From the NCBI GenBank assembly GCA_946887065.1, contig CAMPKL010000080.1, positions 1 to 10,126 on the forward strand: 10,126 bases of DNA, read 5' to 3'. Made by a program: the position numbers and the translations under genes. Positions 1 through 6,754 of this stretch are shown in pieces. The notes beneath the pieces are model-generated. The model was not told the origin of the DNA. It made no database searches and saw only the letters and a list, made by a program, of their open reading frames with translations. The number at the start of each line of letters is the position of its first letter. The stretch's first letter is position 1. Origin of the DNA: an uncultured Bryobacterales bacterium (lineage in GTDB: Bacteria > Acidobacteriota > Terriglobia > Bryobacterales > UBA6623).

Positions 1-864
<864 letters not shown>

Positions 865-909
865 GGAACGGGCAAGCCGAGCCGCCTGATATCCTGCGTG
901 GACGGAGCC

Positions 910-3027
910 ATGTCTACCGAATCGCGCACCGCGAACGCGCTCATCCACGAGACGAGCCCCTATCTACTCCAGCACGCCTACAACCCGGTGGCCTGGCTCC
1001 CGTGGGGCCCGGAAGCGCTGAACCGCGCCAAGCAAGAGAACAAGCCGATCTTTCTCAGCATCGGCTACGCGGCCTGCCACTGGTGCCACGTGATGGAGCA
1101 CGAAAGCTTCGAAGACCCCGGCGTCGCCTCCCAGCTCAATGCTGATTTTATCCCCGTCAAGGTGGACCGCGAAGAGCGGCCCGACCTGGATGAGATCTAC
1201 ATGTCCGCCACCATGGTGTTTACCGGCGGTCACGGCGGCTGGCCGATGAGCGTCTTTCTCGCTCCCGACCTGCGGCCTCTCTACGCGGGAACCTACTTTC
1301 CGAAAGAAAACGCCTACGGACGCCCCGGCTTCAAAACGGTTCTCGCCGCAATCGCCAAGCGCTGGCGCGAAAACCCCGACGCCTTGCTCGCGGACAGTGA
1401 TCAGGTCGTTGAGGTCGTGCAGCGGCTGCACACCGCGGGACAGCCGACGGACTTGATCACCAACGACCGGATTCAGGTTGCCGCCGATGCGCTCTGCCGC
1501 GCTTTCGATTCCTCCAACGGCGGGATTCCCAGCGGTTCCAATCGCTTTCCGCCGTCGATGGCCATGGATCTGCTTTTGCGGCGTTACGTCATCGATCACG
1601 ATCCCAAGAAGCTGGCGGCGGTCGAGTTGACGCTGGAAAAGATGGGCAACGGCGGCATCTACGACCATCTCGGCGGCGGCATCCACCGCTACTCGACCGA
1701 TCCCAAGTGGTTTGTTCCCCACTTTGAAAAGATGCTCTACGACCAGGCGCTCGTCGCCCCAATCTTCGTCGAAGGCATGCAGGTCACCGAGAACGAGGAG
1801 TTGAAGCGAATCTGCGAGGACCGCGCGCGCGGTATTTGCGACTACGTCCTGCGCGATCTGACGAGCCCTGACGGCGGCTTCTACTCCAGCGAAGACGCCG
1901 ACAGCGAAGGCCTGGAAGGCAAGTTCTATCTTTGGACCGTCGAACAAATCCGGGAACTGCTCGACGAGTCCGCCGCGGCCGTCTTCTGCTCGCACTACGG
2001 CGTCAGCGAGTTCGGCAACTGGAGCCACCCTGGCGACGAGCACGTGCCCCACGGACCGAAGAACATACTCCACGTCGCCCGCAGCGTCGAGAGCATTGCC
2101 CGCCTCACCGAGGTTGATGCAGAAACGATTCGGGCCAGCCTCCCAGAATCCCGGCACACGCTCTTCGCCGCCCGGGAAAGCCGCGTACGTCCAGGGCTCG
2201 ACGACAAGATTCTTTGCGGCTGGAACGGTTTGATGATCGGCGCCCTGGCCCGAGTGGGCGCCGCGCTCGATGAGTCTCGATACATCGACGGCGCCAACCG
2301 CGCTGCCGATTTTCTGCTCAATCGCCTGCGCCTCGACGGCCGCTTGATGGCTACTTTCGGCAAGGGACAAGCCCGCCTCAACGCCTACTCCTCCGACTAC
2401 GCCTTTGTCGTCGAAGGCCTACTCGCGCTCTATGAAGCCGACGGCGATTTCTCCCGCGTGCGGCAAGCGGCCGAGCTGACCGATGTGGCTCTCGCCCACT
2501 ACTGGGATTCTGCCTCGGGCGGCTTCTACACGACTGCCGACGATCACGAGGGCCTGTTGGTCCGCAGCATGACATCTCACGATGGAGCCACGCCCTCGGC
2601 AAACTCCACCATGGCCCGCAATCTGCTGCGTCTAGCGTTGCTATTGGACCGTGGCGACTACGCCGATCGCGCTATTGCCATCCTGCGCCTGTTCGGGGAT
2701 GCCGCCGCCAACCAACCGTTCCAGAGCGAGCGGATGCTGACCGCGGCCATGGAGCAAGCAAACGGGTTCGTCGAGATCGTCATTCTTGGGGACTCCGCAG
2801 GGCGCCGCGCTCTGCTGCGCGAGGTTCACGCCTGCTACTTGCCCACTAAATTCATCGCTCAGATCGACTCGGCGAAACTCGATGAGGTTGAGGACCTTCC
2901 CTTATTCCGCGGGCGGACGCTCCTCGAAGGCCAACCGACCGCCTACGTCTGCCGCAATTTCGCCTGCCGCCGGCCCGTCACCCGCCCCGAGGACCTCGCC
3001 CGCGAGGTGAAATTGATCGTCAGTTGA
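910..3027 (+). CDS. DUF255 thioredoxin-fold protein (YyaL / SPATA20 type)
   Basis: This 705-residue protein belongs to the widely conserved DUF255 family (bacterial YyaL, animal SPATA20), whose biochemical role is not firmly established. The N-terminal thioredoxin-like domain carries [15 protein letters not shown] near the start, the CHWCH redox-type motif (Cys56 and Cys59) and [11 protein letters not shown] at about 109-119. The rest resembles an alpha/alpha-barrel of the glycosidase/epimerase kind, with hallmark blocks [12 protein letters not shown] (about 252-263), [12 protein letters not shown] (about 269-280), [18 protein letters not shown] (about 326-343) and [12 protein letters not shown]. 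The C-terminus has the usual [11 protein letters not shown] with two more cysteines (681, 686). Length matches the family, with no frameshift. A GTG at 898 is possible, but the ATG at 910 is preferred: it gives the usual N-terminus, and a -10-like TATCCT (890-895) abuts the GTG. No well-spaced ribosome site is visible. It is most likely cytoplasmic, since no signal peptide is seen. Confidence 0.93.
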   Translation: MSTESRTANALIHETSPYLLQHAYNPVAWLPWGPEALNRAKQENKPIFLSIGYAACHWCHVMEHESFEDPGVASQLNADFIPVKVDREERPDLDEIYMSATMVFTGGHGGWPMSVFLAPDLRPLYAGTYFPKENAYGRPGFKTVLAAIAKRWRENPDALLADSDQVVEVVQRLHTAGQPTDLITNDRIQVAADALCRAFDSSNGGIPSGSNRFPPSMAMDLLLRRYVIDHDPKKLAAVELTLEKMGNGGIYDHLGGGIHRYSTDPKWFVPHFEKMLYDQALVAPIFVEGMQVTENEELKRICEDRARGICDYVLRDLTSPDGGFYSSEDADSEGLEGKFYLWTVEQIRELLDESAAAVFCSHYGVSEFGNWSHPGDEHVPHGPKNILHVARSVESIARLTEVDAETIRASLPESRHTLFAARESRVRPGLDDKILCGWNGLMIGALARVGAALDESRYIDGANRAADFLLNRLRLDGRLMATFGKGQARLNAYSSDYAFVVEGLLALYEADGDFSRVRQAAELTDVALAHYWDSASGGFYTTADDHEGLLVRSMTSHDGATPSANSTMARNLLRLALLLDRGDYADRAIAILRLFGDAAANQPFQSERMLTAAMEQANGFVEIVILGDSAGRRALLREVHACYLPTKFIAQIDSAKLDEVEDLPLFRGRTLLEGQPTAYVCRNFACRRPVTRPEDLAREVKLIVS

Positions 3028-3649
3028 TCTCACGGTCGCCTTGGTAACAAGCCGGCCCGATGAACTGCACGCCGATCCGATAGCACTCGTCATCCCCGCG
3101 CCGGCAGTACGTTACCGTCCCTTGCCGATACGAGCCCAAGTGAGACACCTCAATCACTTCGTCCGCCGACAACGGTTCGTGCGATTCCAACTGCACGCCG
3201 TTTTCGTTTGCGTCGCGAATGATGACCGGCAAGCCGTCGCGCCTGCCTTCTCGTGTACAGCTGATCTCAGCCGCACAGTACATGGGCTCACGGTCACTGC
3301 GCCGTTTGTCCCGCGGGATGACTTTCGCTCCCAGGTAGAATCCTCCAACGCCCGAGGCGCAATGGCGAACAACGGCTTTGATGGGCGATTCCTCTTCGGC
3401 TGAGACCAGAATCGTCTTTCCGCGCGGGATTCGCCGGGGACCCCGGATTCCTAATCCACTAGCCGAACGGTTTTCCATTCTTCCGGCGAAAGCCTGAGCT
3501 CCTTTATCCATGTCCTCCCACTCCACGAGTACCGTTTGAAATGCCCGTCTGCGCTGTGATGATCTGCGTTCGCGCGGAGGTTCTCGGTCTTCCGGCATCG
3601 CCGGAGGCTGAAAGATCTTGGCGAGAGTTTCCTTGAATCGGAGCGGCAT
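3020..3649 (-). CDS. Double PilZ-domain protein
   Basis: A 209-residue soluble protein with two successive PilZ domains, which in known members bind cyclic di-GMP and pass the signal to motility, polysaccharide or secretion partners. Domain 1 (about residues 28-112) has the RxxxR element R29-SSQ-R33 and the NxSxxG element N60-RSASG. Domain 2 (about 115-199) has R116-RSD-R120, but its second element reads D146-ANENG, with Asn148 where Ser is usual. Both domains end in the expected beta-barrel strands ([19 protein letters not shown]). There is no membrane segment or output domain. The first 27 residues are charged and proline-rich. The ATG at 3649 has AGGAG (3666-3662) 12 nt upstream, a rather long spacing. 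The gene lies 33 nt downstream of the DUF72 gene on the same strand, so co-transcription is likely. Its stop overlaps the end of the convergent DUF255 gene by 8 nt. Domain call is strong; the output is unknown. Confidence 0.88.
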   Translation of the reverse strand: MPLRFKETLAKIFQPPAMPEDREPPRERRSSQRRRAFQTVLVEWEDMDKGAQAFAGRMENRSASGLGIRGPRRIPRGKTILVSAEEESPIKAVVRHCASGVGGFYLGAKVIPRDKRRSDREPMYCAAEISCTREGRRDGLPVIIRDANENGVQLESHEPLSADEVIEVSHLGSYRQGTVTYCRRGDDECYRIGVQFIGPACYQGDREIN

Positions 3650-3682
3650 GGGGATTCATCGCTCCTATCGACCGGATCGGGA

Positions 3683-4405
3683 TCAGGGGTGAGTCGAAAT
3701 GCCGCGCAGCAGTTCTTCGGCGTAAAGCGCGCCCTCCGGAGTTTCTTCGTGCTTGAAGTAGAGGAAAACATCAGCGCCAGTCGAGAGCAGCCCCTCGACT
3801 TTGCCGCGAATGGCGATGCGGTCCGCCTCGTCGTAAGCCGTCTTGCGAAGCCGCATATAGACGAAGTTCGCCGTCACGACTTCCGGAACGGTCAGCTCGT
3901 CCGATTCGGCCTGGCACAGCGCTGCATTGTGAGCCCGCAGGACCGCGTAGACCTCCTCCTCAAACCACGACTCGTGCCGAAACTCGAATGTCGCGCGCAT
4001 ATCGCTCGGCAGCAGTTTCAGAAACGAGTGAAGTCTCTCCAGATCGAGTTTCAAGTTTGGGGGCAGTTGGAACAAGACAACGCCCAGCCGTCCCGCCGCA
4101 CGCAACGGTTCAATCGAGCGCAGAAAGAACTCGGTCGGTTCGGCCGCCTCTTCCTTCAACCTCGCGAAATGAGTGATCCGCTGATGCGCCTTCACGCTGA
4201 ACCGAAACCCTTCCGGCGTCGTGTCTCGCCATTTCACTAGCGTCGATTCGCTCGGGCTGCGGCGGAACGTGTAATTGATTTCGACGCTATTCAGGCGCGT
4301 TGCATAGTGCTCTAGAAACCGCGCCTGCGGCACGTTCTTCGGATAGAATTCCGGCTTCCAGGCGGGATAAGCAAAGCCGGAGGCCCCGGCGTAGAGGTGA
4401 GGCAT
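3683..4405 (-). CDS. DUF72 (YecE-like) family protein
   Basis: A 240-residue protein of the DUF72 family, a TIM-barrel fold of undetermined reaction found widely in bacteria and archaea. Family blocks appear in order: YAGASGFAYPAWKPEFYP (residues 5-22), NSVEINYTF (39-47), FRFSVKAHQRITH (67-79), LGVVLFQLPPNLKLD (107-121), ATFEFRHESWF (138-148) and DVFLYFKHEETPEGALYAEEL (212-232). Length is normal for the family and no segment is missing. There is no signal peptide or membrane helix, so it is expected in the cytoplasm. The ATG at 4405 lacks a clear Shine-Dalgarno; a -10-like TATACT (4445-4440, minus strand) would give a leader of about 28 nt. It is the first gene of a probable two-gene unit with the PilZ gene, and is divergent from the oxidoreductase. 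Family assignment is strong; function is not known. Confidence 0.92.
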   Translation of the reverse strand: MPHLYAGASGFAYPAWKPEFYPKNVPQARFLEHYATRLNSVEINYTFRRSPSESTLVKWRDTTPEGFRFSVKAHQRITHFARLKEEAAEPTEFFLRSIEPLRAAGRLGVVLFQLPPNLKLDLERLHSFLKLLPSDMRATFEFRHESWFEEEVYAVLRAHNAALCQAESDELTVPEVVTANFVYMRLRKTAYDEADRIAIRGKVEGLLSTGADVFLYFKHEETPEGALYAEELLRGISTHP

Positions 4406-4439
4406 GACGACGTATGCCCGGCAGTACAGGCTAGAGGCG

Positions 4440-4447
4440 AGTATAAT
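4440..4447. promoter_or_regulatory. Overlapping divergent -10 boxes (DUF72 / oxidoreductase)
   Basis: The core AGTATAAT contains a perfect TATAAT (4442-4447, plus) and a TATACT (4445-4440, minus), so the two -10 elements share four base pairs. The plus-strand box lies 9 nt before the oxidoreductase ATG at 4457, implying a 5' leader of only two or three nucleotides. The minus-strand box lies 34 nt before the DUF72 ATG. I find no good -35 hexamer for either at 16-18 nt, so an activator or another sigma factor may be needed. The boxes are seen; their use is inferred. Confidence 0.5.
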
Positions 4448-4456
4448 TCACCAGCA

Positions 4457-5545
4457 ATGAACGCTCCGCTCGACCGTCGCGACCTATTACGTATGGGGGC
4501 GCTAGCCGCTCTTCCGTGGGCGGCCGCGCGCGCCGCGGAGAATGAGATCCGCCTACCCGCCGAAGTCCGCCTGGGGTTGCTCGGCCTCGAAGGCCACTAC
4601 TCGGAGGCTATCAACGCCGTCCGCGATTACCCAGCCATCAAAATCGTCGCCCTCGAAACGCTCTCGGACGAACAGGACCAAACGGCCGCCAGAATTCCCG
4701 CTCTGGCCAACGCGACGCGCTACAAGGACTATCGCCGACTGCTCGACGCCGAAAAGCTCGACGCCGTCTGCGTCTGCGATCAGAATTGGCGGCGCGCCGA
4801 GTCCGTCACGGCCTGTTTGGAACGCGGCATCCCAACTGCTGGCGAGAAGCCGATCGCGTCGAGCGTCGAGCAGCTAGAGGAAGCTCAACGAGTCGCCGCG
4901 CGAACAAGAACTCCCCTCACCACGCTGCTGTTTATGCGCTATGAACCGGTCTTCGTGGCCATGAAAGAGATCGTCGCCAGCGGAGCGATCGGGGAACCGG
5001 TCCTGCTCTCGGGCCAGAAGTCGTACAAGCTGGGTGAGCGCCGCGAGTGGATGAAAGACCGCAAGACCTTTGGCGGGACGATCCCCTACATCGGGTGTCA
5101 CGTCGTCGATCTGCTCTATTTCATCACCGGCCAGGACATGACTCACGTGAGCGGGTTCCACGCGAACGTCGGCGCCCCCGAAGTCCGGGAAATGGAAAAT
5201 ACCTGCTCCTTCTCACTGCGCCTGCAGAACGGAGGCACAGCCGACGTGCGACTCGATTACTTGCGCCCCGCCACAGCCCCTACCCACGGCGACGAACGCA
5301 TCCGCATCGCCGGGACGAAGGGAGTCGTCGAGTACCAACAAGGGAAGGTATCGTTGATTGACGGAGACGGCCCGCCGCGCGAAATCGTGGAGTTGCCCAG
5401 AACGCGGACGTTGTTGCCCGACTTCCTCGATGCGGTTTTCAACGGCTCGACCCCCATGCTCACCGCGCCGGAAGTCTTTCGCGTCGCGCGCATTGTCCTG
5501 CGCGCACGCGACGCCGCCGACAAGGGCCGGGTCTTGGAAATCTAG
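4457..5545 (+). CDS. Tat-exported Gfo/Idh/MocA family oxidoreductase
   Basis: A 362-residue NAD(P)-dependent sugar/cyclitol oxidoreductase-like protein; the substrate cannot be told from sequence. The N-terminus DRRDLLRMGALAALPWAAARA is a twin-arginine signal (Arg7-Arg8, hydrophobic stretch, probable cleavage after Ala-Arg-Ala near 26), so the folded, cofactor-loaded enzyme is expected outside the cytoplasm. The Rossmann glycine motif is GLLGLEGH (40-47), GEKPIAS (129-135) contains the family EKP motif with the catalytic Lys131, and IGCHVVDLLYFITG (212-225) holds the His215/Asp218 pair of the family. The C-terminal alpha/beta domain continues through RIAGTKGVVEY. The ATG at 4457 is chosen over an in-frame ATG at 4397 because only it puts the twin arginines at a normal distance and because a TATAAT lies between the two. 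Exported members of this family are frequent in Acidobacteriota and Planctomycetota. It converges on the next gene with a 7-nt gap. Confidence 0.92.
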   Translation: MNAPLDRRDLLRMGALAALPWAAARAAENEIRLPAEVRLGLLGLEGHYSEAINAVRDYPAIKIVALETLSDEQDQTAARIPALANATRYKDYRRLLDAEKLDAVCVCDQNWRRAESVTACLERGIPTAGEKPIASSVEQLEEAQRVAARTRTPLTTLLFMRYEPVFVAMKEIVASGAIGEPVLLSGQKSYKLGERREWMKDRKTFGGTIPYIGCHVVDLLYFITGQDMTHVSGFHANVGAPEVREMENTCSFSLRLQNGGTADVRLDYLRPATAPTHGDERIRIAGTKGVVEYQQGKVSLIDGDGPPREIVELPRTRTLLPDFLDAVFNGSTPMLTAPEVFRVARIVLRARDAADKGRVLEI

Positions 5546-5552
5546 TCCACGC

Positions 5553-6524
5553 TCACTGCAGCAATCCGCCGTGCCCGAAGCCGCCAATCTCAGCCGCATT
5601 GATGCGGTACTGCGTCAGGAAAGCCGGTAAGAGTAAATCCAACACGTTAGGCCTTGCCGATCGGAAGCAGCCTGGAGCAGCGACGACGGGGACCTCGCCG
5701 ACATAGGCCAGGAGCAGGAGGTTCCCTGGCTCCACGGGCGCCATAAAGCGTTCCAGACTGCCCCCGACCCTCTTGATAGCGCGGCCGACCACATCATCCG
5801 GTCCCGCCGGCGCTGTAGTGGATGCCATCAACACCATCGTTGGCCGCGCCCGCAATAGGTGCTGCAGGCTCCTGGCCAAGCTTTCTTCTTCTTCTCTCGC
5901 TGCCAAGACGAATGACGCGTGGACGCCGAATCGCTCCAGCCGTGTCCGCATGATGCCTTCAAAGAGCCTGCGAGCCCGTTCCGCTTCAAACGGATCGCTG
6001 TAGAGCACTCCCACCGCCGGTTCGCCGACTGGACGGGCCTCTAGGAGCGGACCAGCAGCTTGTAGTCGAGCTCGCTCTCGCTCCAATCCCTGGCGCGGAA
6101 CGCCAAATGGGGCCGACTTGATCGTCGCCAGCCGTTGCTCGGCGAAAGCGAATGACAGATTCGGCAGCGTCGCGGCGGTGACGATGCCCGAGCTGTTCAG
6201 TTCCCGCAGCCGGCCCTCATCGACCAGAAGACAGCAGCTCTCGGTAGCCACTAAGTTGGCGCGGCCTCCCGCGCCGATGCGGATCTCTAAGCTCCCGCAA
6301 GCGGTTTGGAGGGCTAACTGAACCGCCGCCTCTTCTTCCGGGACATCGTCGTCTTCGAGGACGTTTACCGGAACCTGCGCGTAGCCTTCCCGAGTCAGCA
6401 GCAGGATGTCTTCATCATTCAACTGATGGCCTTTCGCCAGCAGCTTCTTGCCGGTCGGATAGAAAACCGGGTCGCTCAACAGCATCCCCACTGCACTCGA
6501 AACATCGACTACTAGTCTCCGCAA
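5553..6524 (-). CDS. Stand-alone molybdopterin-binding (MoeA/MoCF-like) protein
   Basis: A protein of about 323 residues resembling the molybdopterin-binding module of molybdenum-cofactor proteins. The N-terminal part (VDVSSAVGMLLSDPV, then LAKGHQLNDEDILLL) looks like the MoeA-like opening. The C-terminal part (about 170-304) is a MoCF-type fold with STTAPAGPDDVV (about 235-246), PVEPGNLLLLAYVGEVPVV and AAPGCFRSARPN (to about 293). The protein ends in IGGFGHGGLLQ, a segment that in related fused proteins leads into a MobA-like nucleotidyltransferase; none follows here. The start is set by a strong Shine-Dalgarno GAGGAGG (6537-6531): TTG at 6524 has the best spacing (6 nt), with GTG at 6527 (3 nt) as alternative. 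An in-frame TTG at 6608 is rejected because a promoter -10 lies inside that extension. It may act in cofactor handling or sensing; the exact reaction is unknown. No other molybdenum gene is in view. Confidence 0.75.
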   Translation of the reverse strand: MRRLVVDVSSAVGMLLSDPVFYPTGKKLLAKGHQLNDEDILLLTREGYAQVPVNVLEDDDVPEEEAAVQLALQTACGSLEIRIGAGGRANLVATESCCLLVDEGRLRELNSSGIVTAATLPNLSFAFAEQRLATIKSAPFGVPRQGLERERARLQAAGPLLEARPVGEPAVGVLYSDPFEAERARRLFEGIMRTRLERFGVHASFVLAAREEEESLARSLQHLLRARPTMVLMASTTAPAGPDDVVGRAIKRVGGSLERFMAPVEPGNLLLLAYVGEVPVVAAPGCFRSARPNVLDLLLPAFLTQYRINAAEIGGFGHGGLLQ

Positions 6525-6530
6525 CACGGG

Positions 6531-6537
6531 CCTCCTC
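6531..6537 (-). promoter_or_regulatory. Shine-Dalgarno deciding the molybdopterin-protein start
   Basis: GAGGAGG on the minus strand is the strongest ribosome site in the window. It is followed by CCC, GTG and TTG codons in frame with the gene. It places translation start at TTG 6524 (or GTG 6527) rather than at the longer open-frame start 6608. Confidence 0.65.
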
Positions 6538-6577
6538 AGCACAGCCTCCCACGGCGGGGACGCCTTGACGAAGAGGA

Positions 6578-6608
6578 AGTATAGCTTCACCGGACCGCCT
6601 TTATTCAA
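6578..6608 (-). promoter_or_regulatory. Promoter of the molybdopterin-binding protein gene
   Basis: On the minus strand a -10 box TATACT (6583-6578) is preceded by TTGAAT (6608-6603) with a 19-nt spacer, longer than ideal. Transcription would begin near 6571, giving a leader of roughly 45 nt that contains the GAGGAGG site. AT-rich sequence (6600-6640) lies just upstream. The boxes are visible; activity is inferred. Confidence 0.45.
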
Positions 6609-6646
6609 GATTAAACGAAGCCTTTATGGATTATTTATATGCCTTA
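6597..6646. repeat. Phased short direct repeats GCCTTTAT
   Basis: GCCTTTAT occurs exactly at 6597-6604 and 6620-6627, and a shorter copy GCCTTA at 6641-6646. The starts are 23 and 21 bp apart, close to two helical turns, so the copies would lie on nearly the same DNA face. The first overlaps the -35 region of the molybdopterin-protein promoter. This could be an operator, but eight-base repeats in AT-rich DNA may also occur by chance. Confidence 0.4.
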
Positions 6647-6657
6647 GTCTGCGCACA

Positions 6658-6674
6658 GTCCCATATGCTGGGAC
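6658..6674. repeat. Inverted repeat GTCCCA-5-TGGGAC
   Basis: A perfect six-base-pair dyad with a TATGC loop, in the non-coding stretch between the transglutaminase gene end and the molybdopterin-protein promoter. No T-run follows in either direction, so it is not a typical intrinsic terminator. It could be a protein-binding dyad or a small hairpin. Confidence 0.45.
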
Positions 6675-6687
6675 GCGTCGCTATCTT

Positions 6688-6699
6688 GTTATCGATAAC
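6688..6699. promoter_or_regulatory. 12-bp perfect palindrome GTTATCGATAAC
   Basis: GTTATCGATAAC is fully self-complementary with no spacer, as expected for the site of a dimeric regulator. It lies about 105 bp upstream of the molybdopterin-protein -10 box and 56 bp after the end of the transglutaminase gene. No regulator gene is adjacent, and I do not recognise it as a specific known operator. Confidence 0.4.
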
Positions 6700-6702
6700 C
6701 CG

Positions 6703-6734
6703 CGATTTTTCCTGATAAACAGGGGCAAAAATCG
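6703..6734. repeat. 32-bp imperfect inverted repeat after the transglutaminase operon
   Basis: Outer arms CGATTTTT (6703-6710) and AAAAATCG (6727-6734) pair over 8 bp. Inside them CCTG (6711-6714) and CAGG (6720-6723) pair around an ATAAA loop, leaving a three-base GGC bulge. The element starts 20 nt after the stop of the minus-strand transglutaminase gene, so it could form a 3'-end stem in that transcript. The T- and A-runs are inside the stem rather than after it, so it does not fit a standard Rho-independent terminator. Confidence 0.5.
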
Positions 6735-6754
6735 ACTGCCGTCGTCGTACGGAT

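Noticed and set aside
964..2370. Long open frame of 468 codons on the minus strand, antisense to the DUF255 gene
   Set aside because: The plus-strand frame has clear family motifs throughout. The antisense translation is low in recognisable domains and is explained by GC-rich third codon positions.
4397..4456. Upstream in-frame ATG for the oxidoreductase
   Set aside because: It would put 20 residues before the twin-arginine signal, overlaps the DUF72 start, and lies upstream of the TATAAT box.
6703..6734. Inverted repeat as a Rho-independent terminator
   Set aside because: The T-run and A-run form the stem itself and no T-run follows the stem on either strand, so it does not meet the usual pattern.
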